Part shown: positions 28,368 to 36,602 of the stretch, piece by piece
Numbering within the stretch: position 1 is the first letter of the stretch
Layout: each line of letters opens with the position of its first letter
DNA from: Bog-756 sp963703145
GTDB lineage: Bacteria; Actinomycetota; Acidimicrobiia; Acidimicrobiales; RAAP-2
Assembly: GCA_963703145.1 (NCBI GenBank)
Contig: OY969793.1
Coordinates: 1,674,001-1,738,000, forward strand
Direction: 5' to 3'
Length of the DNA stretch: 64,000 nt
Position numbers and translations under genes: made by a program
The notes under the pieces: generated by a model
Database searches by the model: none
What the model was told of the DNA's origin: nothing
Seen by the model: the letters and a program-made list of their open reading frames with translations, nothing else

Positions 28368-29199
28368 TCCCCCGTCGTCGTAGTCCACCGATGCGCCGAA
28401 CGCCGCCCGGCGTGAGGCCCGCCGGAGGGCGGCGCAGCACCGGACGTCCGAGCACGATGACCAGCACCACGTTGGTCAGGGCCCGCACCAGGTCGAATCC
28501 CATCGACGTGGTCAGGTCGAAGAGGACGAAGCTGTGGAGGTTGTGGAGGAGCCCTGCTCCCGGGACGAACGAATACCGGGTGGTCGTCCCAGCGCCGAAG
28601 GGCCAGAACCACATGTTGAGCAGGGTCCCGTAGGCCACCGCCGACACGGCTGCGTAGGCCGCCAGCAATCCGAGTTCGGCCCGGCCCCGCGCCGGGGGGA
28701 GGCACCCGGCGCCGAAGCCCATCCATGCCGCCCCGAACATCTGGAATGGCAACCAGGGGCCGATCCCGCCGGTGATCAGAGCCGACACGACGATGGTCAC
28801 GGCGCCCAGGACGAACCCGAAGCCCCGTCCGAGGACCCGGCCGGCGGGGATCAGAAGGAAGAACACCGGCTCGAAACCGGCCACCCCGGGGCTCGGGATG
28901 CGCAGGGCCGCACCGCACGCCGCCAGGATACCGAGCAGCGCGATGGCCTTGGCGTCGAGCGATCCCTCCGCCATCTCTCCCAATACCACCGCCAACAACA
29001 AAGGGAGGATGGCCACGAACAGCCACGGGGCGTCCGCCGAGTGCGCCAGGTTGGCGCCGGAGCGGGCGTGGATGAGCAGCGGCCACGTGAACGCGGCGAC
29101 TCCGATCACCGACGTGACGGCGAGCAGCACCGAGGCCCGCGGCCGCAGCCGGACGGCGGGAGGACCGATCCGCCTCGTCCCCCCGCTACCCGCGGCCAT
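28219..29199 (-). CDS. ECF transporter S component (probable cobalamin-type)
   Basis: A membrane protein with about six hydrophobic spans (SVLLAVTSVIGVAAFTWPLL, FVAILPLLLAVVLGEMAEG, FGFVLGAVTIVVSALITGG, SVAYGT-like region, FDLVRALTNVVLVIVLG). It would bind the vitamin within the membrane and dock on EcfT and the ATPase. ATG 29199 overlaps the ATPase stop by 14 bases. The last ~50 residues (after about 28376) are Arg/Trp-rich, lie antisense to the phosphatase gene and are probably not real; a stop may have been lost by an indel. The cobalamin assignment rests on the riboswitch and the operon, not on family recognition. Confidence 0.75.
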   Translation of the reverse strand: MAAGSGGTRRIGPPAVRLRPRASVLLAVTSVIGVAAFTWPLLIHARSGANLAHSADAPWLFVAILPLLLAVVLGEMAEGSLDAKAIALLGILAACGAALRIPSPGVAGFEPVFFLLIPAGRVLGRGFGFVLGAVTIVVSALITGGIGPWLPFQMFGAAWMGFGAGCLPPARGRAELGLLAAYAAVSAVAYGTLLNMWFWPFGAGTTTRYSFVPGAGLLHNLHSFVLFDLTTSMGFDLVRALTNVVLVIVLGRPVLRRPPAGLTPGGVRRIGGLRRRGIRTWVATRASPPWRRREGGCPGRWPLRGEHCATRGRRQPGWPWPPRSTR

Positions 29200-30814
29200 C
29201 GGACACCTCAATTGCCGCGGCCACCTCGTCGACGGTGAGCCACGGTTCGGGGGCCAGCACCTTGGCCACCTGGGGAGCGAAGACCGGCGAGTGGCGAACG
29301 ACCTCGCGTGCGTCGCCGTCGGCGACCACCTCGCCTTCGGCCAGCACCACTGCCCGGGTGGCCACCTGCGCCACCAATTCCACGTCGTGGGTGGCCACCA
29401 CCACGCAGACACCATCGGCGGCCAACTTGCGAACTACCGCCACCAGGCGGTGCTTGCTGGGATAGTCCAGGCCCCGCGTGGGCTCGTCGAGCAGCACCAG
29501 CGGAGGCCGCGGGGCGAGCACGATGGCCAGGGCTAGCGCCAGGCGCTGACCCTCCGAGAGATCCCGGGGGTGCTGGTCGGACGGCAGCCCGGGGAGCACC
29601 GAGTCGAGCATGGCCGCCGTCGACCCCGGGTCAAGGCCGGTCTCGTGATCGGCGGTCCGGCACTCGTCGGCCACCGACTCCCCGTAGAGCAAGACCCCGG
29701 CGTCCTGGGGCACCAGGCCAACCATCCGTATCAGGGTGCGCGGCGGCTGCTCGGCGGGAGGGCGGCCCAGCACCTCGACCCGGCCAGCACCAGGTGCCCG
29801 GAGCCCGGCCAGTTGGCCGAGAAGAGTGGACTTGCCCGAGCCGTTGCGGCCCATGAGCGCCACCACCTCGCCCCCCGCCACGTCGAGGTCGATCTCCGCC
29901 AGCGCCACCACGTCCCCGTAGGTCACCGACAAGCGCCGGGCCGTTGCGACCGATGAGGCCGCAGGACTGGCCGGCGCACGTGGGGCCGGGATCGGTGCTC
30001 CGGCGATCTGCTGGCGCAGGGGACCGGCCATTCGCCGGGCGTCCCGGACGGAGAGCGGCACCGGCGACCATCCGGCCAGCCGGGCCAACTCCACGATGGG
30101 TGGTGCCACCGGTGACGTCGCCATGATCTCGGCCGTGGGACCCTCCACCAAGGCCTGGCCGTGACCGGGGACCAGCACCACGCGGTCGGCGAAGGGGATC
30201 ACCCGCTCGAGGCGGTGCTCGGCCAGCACCACTGTCAGTCCTACGTCATGGACCAGGCGGGTGAGCGAACCGAGCACCTCTTCGGCCGCGGCCGGGTCCA
30301 GTGCCGAGGTCGGCTCGTCCAGGACCAGGACACGAGGCGAGGCGGTGAGCACGGCGCCGATGGCCACCCGCTGTTGCTGTCCACCGGACAGGGTGGAGAG
30401 CGGCCGTTGGCGCAGTTCGTGGAGCCCGAGGAGATCGAGAGCGTCCTCGACGCGCCGTCGCATTACGTCCGGGGCGATCCCCAGGTTCTCCATGGTGTAG
30501 GCCAGTTCGTCCTCCACGATGTCGGTGACGAAGCTCGCCGCCGGGTTCTGGCCGACGACCCCGACGATGTCGGCGAGCTCCCGGGGAGGGAACTCCCGAG
30601 TCGACCGTCCCGACACGGTGACCTCACCGGAGAGGCGTCCGCCGGTGAAGTGCGGCACCAACCCGTTGATGGCCGACAAGAGGGTGGTCTTGCCGGAGCC
30701 GGTCTGGCCGACCACCAGGCAGAGCTCACCTTCGCCGACGGTCAGATCGACGTGGCGCAGCGTAGGGGTTGCAGCGTCGGTATAGGTGAAGGAGACGTCG
30801 GCGAACGTGATCAC
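29186..30814 (-). CDS. Fused double ECF ATPase (EcfA-EcfA')
   Basis: 542 residues with two complete ABC domains in one chain. The first has Walker A GQTGSGKTT (36-44), LSGGQQQRVAIGA and LVLDEPTSALD. The second has GRNGSGKST, a variant signature LSEGQRLALAL and LVLLDEPTRGLD. The order and the fused format fit ECF importers in actinobacteria. GTG 30814 overlaps the ecfT stop as GTGA. It powers import through EcfT and the S component. Confidence 0.92.
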   Translation of the reverse strand: MITFADVSFTYTDAATPTLRHVDLTVGEGELCLVVGQTGSGKTTLLSAINGLVPHFTGGRLSGEVTVSGRSTREFPPRELADIVGVVGQNPAASFVTDIVEDELAYTMENLGIAPDVMRRRVEDALDLLGLHELRQRPLSTLSGGQQQRVAIGAVLTASPRVLVLDEPTSALDPAAAEEVLGSLTRLVHDVGLTVVLAEHRLERVIPFADRVVLVPGHGQALVEGPTAEIMATSPVAPPIVELARLAGWSPVPLSVRDARRMAGPLRQQIAGAPIPAPRAPASPAASSVATARRLSVTYGDVVALAEIDLDVAGGEVVALMGRNGSGKSTLLGQLAGLRAPGAGRVEVLGRPPAEQPPRTLIRMVGLVPQDAGVLLYGESVADECRTADHETGLDPGSTAAMLDSVLPGLPSDQHPRDLSEGQRLALALAIVLAPRPPLVLLDEPTRGLDYPSKHRLVAVVRKLAADGVCVVVATHDVELVAQVATRAVVLAEGEVVADGDAREVVRHSPVFAPQVAKVLAPEPWLTVDEVAAAIEVSDGRG

Positions 30815-31980
30815 GTCAGCGTCCCCCCCCCGACTGCTTCGACCGGGCTGTCCCGGGAGGCGACCACCACCGGGGGCGGTCCTCCCCGCGCCATGCGGCG
30901 GGGGGAGGGAGCGGCAATGGCCGGGACAAGTGCGACCAGGATCCCCACGGTGGGCAGGATCGGGAGGGCAGGGACGGCTAGGGGATACACCTCCAACGTC
31001 AATCCGTGGACGCCGGTCGCCGCGGCCACGATGAGCCCGGCAACGGCCGCCATCCCCGAGGCACACACCTCCCACTCTGGCGCGCCCCAGGGGTCAGGCC
31101 GGTAGCGGGTGCGATTGGTCCGGCGGCCGCTCACCGCCAGGCCCGCCCCCACCAGCACGGCTCCGGACGCCAGCAGCGGCACCCCACCTGCTGGAAGTGA
31201 TCCCGGGTCCAGGATCCCGTACACGCCGACCAGCACCAACAGCAGTCCGAGTGCGGTCGTCACCCCGGCCAGCCGCCGATGGCCGGCCCCGACGGCGACC
31301 CTGCGCCCATAGCCCCGGGCATCCATGGACGCCGCTAGCTGGAGCGATCGGTCGAGGGCGGCCTCCAACACCGGGATGGCCATCCCCCGGAGCCCGGCGA
31401 GGCCCCGGACCGGGCGCCCACGCAGCCGGCGGGCATCTCGCACGGCCGAGATGGCCATTACCACCTCGGGGGCGAAAGCCAGCGAGACCGTCACCGCTAC
31501 GCCGGCCTCGTAGAGGACAGCGGGGAGGCAGCGGAGCAGCCGGTACGGACTGGCCAGCGAGTTGGCCGCGCCGAAGCAGATGAGCACCACAGCCAGCCGG
31601 AGTCCGTCCACCGCCGCCTGGAGCACGGCCTCGGCGGTGACCGGCCCACCGATGCTCACACCTGCAGCCCATGACGGCAGGGGCACCTCGGGCACAGTGA
31701 ACAGCACGTGACCGGGCAGCCGGTTGCCGAACAGGATCTGGATGACCACTCGCAGCACGATGACCACCAGGCCCAGGCGAAAGAAGACCACGAGCGACCG
31801 GGACCACGGCGCCGAGGTACGACAGGTCGCCACGACGAAGGCGGCGACCGAGGCGATGAGCGCCAGCAGGATCGGGTTGGTGGTGCGGCTGGCCGCACCG
31901 GCCAGGCAGCCGGCCCACAGCCACCAGGCCGCGGGGTGGAGACCGCGGCGGGAGGGTGACGGCGGCGGGCGCAGGTTCAT
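30811..31980 (-). CDS. ecfT: ECF transporter transmembrane component EcfT
   Basis: 389 residues. Several spans in the first half are followed by the two coupling-helix motifs expected of EcfT, VRDARRLRG and SMDARGYG, which contact the ATPase grooves. Extra hydrophobic segments at the C-terminus (ALGLLLVLVGVYGIL, VAGLIVAAATGVHGLTL) make it longer than the usual 260. ATG 31980 overlaps the preceding gene as ATGA and the stop overlaps the ATPase as GTGA. Confidence 0.9.
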   Translation of the reverse strand: MNLRPPPSPSRRGLHPAAWWLWAGCLAGAASRTTNPILLALIASVAAFVVATCRTSAPWSRSLVVFFRLGLVVIVLRVVIQILFGNRLPGHVLFTVPEVPLPSWAAGVSIGGPVTAEAVLQAAVDGLRLAVVLICFGAANSLASPYRLLRCLPAVLYEAGVAVTVSLAFAPEVVMAISAVRDARRLRGRPVRGLAGLRGMAIPVLEAALDRSLQLAASMDARGYGRRVAVGAGHRRLAGVTTALGLLLVLVGVYGILDPGSLPAGGVPLLASGAVLVGAGLAVSGRRTNRTRYRPDPWGAPEWEVCASGMAAVAGLIVAAATGVHGLTLEVYPLAVPALPILPTVGILVALVPAIAAPSPRRMARGGPPPVVVASRDSPVEAVGGGTLT

Positions 31981-32888
31981 GGGGTCCCGGTGCGGCGGCG
32001 CCAGGCCAGGACGGCACCTCCAGCTAACAACAGGATCAGCACGCCGCCCACGACGAGCGGCACTGCGCTCCCCCCACCGGCACGGTCGGCTGACGCCGGC
32101 TGGGCGGCGAGGGCCTCCCGGGTCGACGCCGGGGTGGTGATCGGCGTGGTGGTCTCCACCACCGCCGAAGTGGTCGGGCTGGACGAGACGTGCGCCGTCG
32201 ACGCCGGCGGCTCTCGGCCAGGAGCACCGGGGGTGGTCACCGCCGTGCCGGGCGAGGTCGCCGGGGGCCCGGTGTGGGCTGCTGGAACCGACGGTGACGT
32301 CGTGGTGGTGGTAGCCATCGTCGACTGGGTGGTGACCGTGGTCGGTGGGACGGCCAACGGGCCACAGATGGCGGCGTAGTTCGGTGCCGCGGCCGGCTGG
32401 GGATCACTCGGGTTCGAGCTCCCCGGGTTCTCGTAGCGCCAGCCTTCGACGTCGCCGTTTTGGACCAGAGCGAACGCCCCGGAGCTGGCATAGACCCACG
32501 AGCCCGAGGTCCCGTGCCAGTAGGCCCAGTAGTCGTACCCGCCGGCCACCCGCTCGCCACAGACAGTTGGGGCGTTGGGAGGCAGATCGTTGATCGAGCA
32601 GAGCAGGCCAGCACTGTTGTAGATCGGTTCGGCTTCACCCTCTTGGGCCGTGAAGGCCGACAAGGCGGCATAGCCGTTATCGCCGGCCGGCACTCGGACG
32701 CAACCCACGACGGGGGCCTTTCCCCCGCCGAAGTCGACGATGAAGGCCACACTGACCTCGGTGGCGGCTCCCGCGGCATCCTTGAACGGCATCAGCGCGT
32801 CAGGGCCGGCTGCCGCCAGCGCAGCCGAAGCTGCGCCGACGAACAGCACGGTCCTCACGAGCCGTCCGGCGAACTGCCGAGGAGTCAC
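31977..32888 (-). CDS. Secreted, membrane-anchored DUF4430 (transcobalamin beta-like) protein
   Basis: 303 residues. Signal peptide at the N-terminus, then a DUF4430-type domain (residues about 40-165) with GCVRVPAGDNGYAALSAF, YDYWAYWHGTSGSWVYAS and GDVEGWRYENPG. This Pfam family corresponds to the C-terminal beta domain of transcobalamin/intrinsic factor. A Pro/Thr/Ser-rich linker of about 100 residues follows, then a C-terminal membrane helix (PLVVGGVLILLLAGGAVLAW) with a basic end. It would thus be held on the outer face of the membrane. GTG 32888 overlaps the upstream stop (GTGTGA). It probably hands cobalamin to the ECF importer. Confidence 0.82.
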   Translation of the reverse strand: MTPRQFAGRLVRTVLFVGAASAALAAAGPDALMPFKDAAGAATEVSVAFIVDFGGGKAPVVGCVRVPAGDNGYAALSAFTAQEGEAEPIYNSAGLLCSINDLPPNAPTVCGERVAGGYDYWAYWHGTSGSWVYASSGAFALVQNGDVEGWRYENPGSSNPSDPQPAAAPNYAAICGPLAVPPTTVTTQSTMATTTTTSPSVPAAHTGPPATSPGTAVTTPGAPGREPPASTAHVSSSPTTSAVVETTTPITTPASTREALAAQPASADRAGGGSAVPLVVGGVLILLLAGGAVLAWRRRTGTP

Positions 32889-34747
32889 ACGCCTCCCGGA
32901 CCGTCCACGCCAACGGCGCCCACGATGGGCTTGTTGAGGGTCACTCCGCCTGTTGACCCGAAGAACGGCGCGTCACCGAAGGAGAACACGCCACCATCGG
33001 AGGCCACCAGCCAGTAGCCCTTGCCGTCGGGGGTGGCGGCTAGGCCCACGATGGGCTTGTTCAGCGGGGTCCCGCCGGTGGATCCGTGGAAGGCGGCATC
33101 ACCGTAGGAGAAGACGCCACCATCGGAAGCCACCAGCCAGTAGCCCTTGCCGTCGGGGGTGGCGGCCAGGCCCACGATGGGCTTGTTGAGGGCCAATGCT
33201 CCGGCAGAGCCAAAGAAGGTGGCGTCACCGAAGGAGAAGACGCCGCCGTCGGAGGCCACCAGCCAGTAGCCCTTGCCGTCCGGAGTGGTCGCCAGGCCCA
33301 CGATGGGCTTGTTCAACACGAGTCCGCCGGTCGAACCGTGGAAGCTGGCATCGCCGAAGGAGAAGACGCCGCCGTCGGAGGCCACCAGCCAGTAGCCCTT
33401 GCCGTCCGGAGTGGTCGCCAGGCCCACGATGGGCTTGTTCAACACGAGTCCGCCGGTCGAACCGTGGAAGCTGGCATCGCCGAAGGAGAAGACGCCGCCG
33501 TCGGAGGCCACCAGCCAGTAGCCCTTGCCGTCCGGAGTGGCGGCCAAGCCCACGATGGGCTTGTTGAGGACCTCGCTCCCGGTGGAGCCGTGGAAGGCGG
33601 CGTCGCCGAAGGAGAAGACCCCGCCGTCGGAGGCCACCAGCCAGTAGCCCCGGCCGAGCGAGAACGGCACAGCCACCCCGGCCAGGGCAGGGACCGCCTG
33701 GTAGGTGGCAAAGGGACTGGCCCCGCTGCCCAGTGTGAACTGAAACGCACCGGCGTCAGCACCGGAGGTGAGCTGGAACGAGAGGAGCGACGACACCGGG
33801 TTGCCAGTGGGCTTGGTGAAGGCGTTACCCACCGGGGACAGCCCCAACGCGACGAGCGACTGGACCACAAGACCAGTCGAGTTGGGGTCCGATGGCCCGG
33901 GGGCATTCTGGGCGCTGGCATTCTCTGCCCATCCTCCATCGCTCTGCTGGGTGGCGGTGAGGTAGGCGACCGCAGCGGTCTTCGTGGTGGCCGGCAAGGC
34001 GTGCTGGGCCAGGAGTCCCTGGAGGGCAAACGACGTGGCATTGGTGTCGGGTCCCCCGAACTGCGTGGGATCGCCGTTGCACGGGCTCGCCGCGTTGTCG
34101 GGAAGCGTCCATCCTCCACCGAAGGGGGCCGAACACTGCTGACCCAACAGCCACGTCACTGCGGCGTTGACCGGACCGGTGCCGATGACCCCAGCTGCGG
34201 CCAGTGCGGCGAGCGCCAGGCCCTGGTCGTAGTTGCCGGCGACAAAGTTCTGGACCTGCAGTTCTGTGCCGAACAGGCCGGCATCCGTGCCGCTGGTCTG
34301 CTGGGTGGCAAGCAGGCGGGTGACCAGGTCGGACCCGCCGAATGACGTCGGATCCACGCCCAGAGCATGGGCGTCAAGCACGAGGAGCGCCAGCTGGCCC
34401 GGGCCGTCACTCCCGAATTGAGTGACGTAGGCATCCACGTGGGACTCGAGGTAGCCGAGTGCCGCCGACGCAGCGGTGCGATCGACACCAGTTGCCGCCA
34501 GGGCGAGGATGGTGTTGGCCGTGGCCGAGAGGTTGGCTTGCCCCGGCGATCCGCTCACCGGCACGAAGCCCTGATCGTTGAGTTGGCTGGCCAACCACTG
34601 GGCACCCAGCCGGGCCGCCGCCGTCTGCGGGAACTCGGTGGTAGGCGTGGGGGTAGCGGCACGGGCAACCATCGTCGGTCCCGCAACGATGGAGGCGACA
34701 AGGCAGGCTACGAGTGCAGCCGACGCCACGAGGCGTTTGGTGGACAT
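32885..34747 (-). CDS. Secreted alpha/alpha-barrel protein with six C-terminal repeats (transcobalamin alpha-like)
   Basis: 620 residues. Signal peptide (ending near VARAATP), then residues about 40-360 built of helical-pair repeats of the squalene-cyclase/prenyltransferase and transcobalamin alpha type: LGAQWLASQLNDQGFVP, ANTILALAATGVDRTA, ATSFALQGLLAQHALP, SDGGWAENAS, STGLVVQSLVALGLSP. Residues 367-620 are six 42-residue units beginning GYWLVASDGGVFSFGDA. A cobalamin riboswitch lies directly upstream and the DUF4430 gene overlaps its end. Animal intrinsic factor joins just such an alpha barrel to a DUF4430-like beta domain, so I infer cobalamin capture. No cell-wall sorting signal is seen. 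Confidence 0.82.
   Translation of the reverse strand: MSTKRLVASAALVACLVASIVAGPTMVARAATPTPTTEFPQTAAARLGAQWLASQLNDQGFVPVSGSPGQANLSATANTILALAATGVDRTAASAALGYLESHVDAYVTQFGSDGPGQLALLVLDAHALGVDPTSFGGSDLVTRLLATQQTSGTDAGLFGTELQVQNFVAGNYDQGLALAALAAAGVIGTGPVNAAVTWLLGQQCSAPFGGGWTLPDNAASPCNGDPTQFGGPDTNATSFALQGLLAQHALPATTKTAAVAYLTATQQSDGGWAENASAQNAPGPSDPNSTGLVVQSLVALGLSPVGNAFTKPTGNPVSSLLSFQLTSGADAGAFQFTLGSGASPFATYQAVPALAGVAVPFSLGRGYWLVASDGGVFSFGDAAFHGSTGSEVLNKPIVGLAATPDGKGYWLVASDGGVFSFGDASFHGSTGGLVLNKPIVGLATTPDGKGYWLVASDGGVFSFGDASFHGSTGGLVLNKPIVGLATTPDGKGYWLVASDGGVFSFGDATFFGSAGALALNKPIVGLAATPDGKGYWLVASDGGVFSYGDAAFHGSTGGTPLNKPIVGLAATPDGKGYWLVASDGGVFSFGDAPFFGSTGGVTLNKPIVGAVGVDGPGGV
32888..33649 (-). repeat. 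Six tandem 126-bp coding repeats
   Basis: In-frame repeats encode 42-residue units with the consensus GYWLVASDGGVFSFGDA...HGSTG...LNKPIVGLAATPDGK. The second and third units (33272-33397 and 33398-33523) appear identical at DNA level, which points to recent duplication or gene conversion. Such units occur in many exported proteins of Acidimicrobiia. Confidence 0.9.
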
Positions 34748-34854
34748 GGGTCACTCACTTTCGGGTAACGACCCGGAAGCTCCACGGTGCCCATTCGGGA
34801 CCACGACCGACCGAGTCCCTACCGCTGTTCTCGACGGTTATGGACTCAACCAAG

Positions 34855-34985
34855 CGGTACCCCGGTATCCCGGCTCGTGACGTGCGTTTGTCGCCGTCAC
34901 CTACGGTTGCGGACCAGCGCCGGATTCTGACCGGCTTCCCCGAGGCACTGCCTCTGTTGTGCCGCCGACCCTACCAGGGCACAGC
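34855..34985 (-). ncRNA. Cobalamin riboswitch
   Basis: Read on the minus strand, the leader of the capture operon contains the conserved cobalamin-riboswitch core: GGGAAGCCGGTCAGAATCC (34922-34940), GCGCTGGTCCGCAACCGT (34903-34920), and the closing GAGCCGGGATACC (34864-34876). GC-rich pairing segments flank it. It lies about 110 bases before the start codon at 34747. Binding of a B12 form should repress the operon; whether by termination or by blocking translation cannot be told. The exact ends are approximate. Confidence 0.9.
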
Positions 34986-35027
34986 CGCCAGATCCTGGGG
35001 GCTCGGGGCGAAGTGGCTGGCCCCGAC

Positions 35028-36068
35028 TCAGGCCACCGCAGGGAGCACCCGGCCGAGCCCGGCTGCGTGGAGGTGGGCCAAGACCTCCCGGTAGGCGGTC
35101 ATCGGGCTCTGCTGCTCGTAGTCGATCATGTGGGCGTTGCAGAACGGGCGCACCAGCTTCCTGGCGCGGCGCAGGTTGGCCCGGGGCATCGCCGGGAACA
35201 AGTGGTGTTCGATCTGGGTGTCGAGGCCACCGAAGAAGAAGCCGGTAAGGGCCGAGCCGGACAGGTTGCGGGACGTGACGACCTGGCGCCGGAGGAATCC
35301 CAGATCGTCGTGATCGGAGAGCATCGGCATCCCCACGTGGTTGGTGAGGAAGCTGATGCCGAGGTAGAAGCCGAACAGGGACTGCGACACGCCGATGAAC
35401 ACCAGGGCATGCAGCGGTGAGAGCACGAGGAACGGAGCCACGAAGAACAGTGCGCCGTGGGCCAGCAGCAGTCCTGCCTCGACCAGCGCCTGTCGGTCAC
35501 GTCGGTGGGCGAGGTCGACCACGCTGGCCACATGCAGGTTGAGCGCCTCGAGGAACAGCAGCGGGACCAGGAGGATCACTTGTGCAGAGGCCCACAGACG
35601 ACCGAACCAACCGCGACCCTCGAGCTGATCGGCGACGTAGACCAAGACCCCCGGAGCCATGTCGGGGTCCTTGTCCGGACGGTTGGTATGGGCGTGATGA
35701 CGGTTGTGCTTGGTGAGCCACCAGCCGAAGCTGAAGCCGGTGAGCAGGTTGGCCACGGCCAGTCCGATCACGTCGTTGTGGCGGCGCCGTACACAGATCT
35801 GGCGATGGCCGGCATCGTGGCCGATGAATCCCAGTTGGGTCAGCACGAAGGCGACCCCCACTGCCACCACCACGTTCCACCAGCTGTCACCCACCATGGC
35901 GGCGGCTACGCCCAGCAGGCACAGGGCGCCCACGGTCAGTGCGATCTTCACGCCGTAGTAACCCCGCCGACGAGTCAGCAAGCCCTGGGCCCGCACGGTC
36001 CTCGAGAGCTCGGCGAAGTCCTCGCGGTTGGCTGCCGCATGGTCGGGACGCTCGGACTCGATGATCAT
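35028..36068 (-). CDS. Membrane fatty-acid desaturase
   Basis: 346 residues with the three histidine boxes of acyl-lipid or acyl-CoA desaturases: HDAGH, HNRHH (TKHNRHHAHTN) and QIEHH (LDTQIEHHLFP). Hydrophobic pairs flank the first two boxes. QxxHH in box three is typical of front-end or omega desaturases, though no cytochrome b5 domain is present. ATG 36068 gives a normal start. It is on the same strand as the cobalamin operon but ends before the riboswitch, so it is a separate unit. Confidence 0.9.
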   Translation of the reverse strand: MIIESERPDHAAANREDFAELSRTVRAQGLLTRRRGYYGVKIALTVGALCLLGVAAAMVGDSWWNVVVAVGVAFVLTQLGFIGHDAGHRQICVRRRHNDVIGLAVANLLTGFSFGWWLTKHNRHHAHTNRPDKDPDMAPGVLVYVADQLEGRGWFGRLWASAQVILLVPLLFLEALNLHVASVVDLAHRRDRQALVEAGLLLAHGALFFVAPFLVLSPLHALVFIGVSQSLFGFYLGISFLTNHVGMPMLSDHDDLGFLRRQVVTSRNLSGSALTGFFFGGLDTQIEHHLFPAMPRANLRRARKLVRPFCNAHMIDYEQQSPMTAYREVLAHLHAAGLGRVLPAVA

Positions 36069-36602
36069 GGTGGGTCTCTCGGTCGGTGCTGGTAGGCACA
36101 GAGGGCGAGGAGCAACCGGAGGGGCCGTCCTCGGTGATGACGATCTGGACACCAAAGCGCCGGACTGGCGTTCGTCGTGCCCGCCAGTCGAGTGGAATGG
36201 TCCACGCGTGTTTGGGCGTGATCCGTTCGAACCGAGGATGACACCGCGAGTCTACGCCTCTGGGGCCCCAGCTCTGTGCGCGGTCGGTGCGGACGGCCAC
36301 GGCGCGACACTCGAGGGGAACCTTCATTGCCACCACGGTCGACCGGGCGACGCAGCCCGGTGACGAGGAGAGGGTCGACGGCCGGTCCCTGAGGATCCCA
36401 TGACGAACTCACCGACGATGGTGCCACTGCACCCGGTCCGGGCAATCGGCATGGCTGGGCTGGACCACCTGGGTAAGCTCCGAGCGTTGTCACGCCCCCA
36501 TCCCATCCCGCCCCCGGCGTCACCGACCAGACTCCCGCCGCCCCGATAGGTACCGGCGAGGACGCGGCACCGCCCGAGGGTCTGACCAGGACGGGGGCCA
36601 GG
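36069..36602. other. 534-base divergent intergenic region
   Basis: It separates the desaturase and the glycosyltransferase, which are transcribed away from each other. It must hold both promoters. Possible reading frames in it are Arg/Pro-rich and look non-coding. I see no recognisable RNA or operator. Confidence 0.5.

Noticed and set aside
32888..33649. Tandem repeats as a CRISPR array
   Set aside because: There are no spacers; the repeat is a contiguous in-frame coding unit.
33086..34345. 419-codon plus-strand frame with a regular repeat
   Set aside because: It is the mirror of the 126-bp repeats of the real minus-strand gene; the periodicity is inherited.
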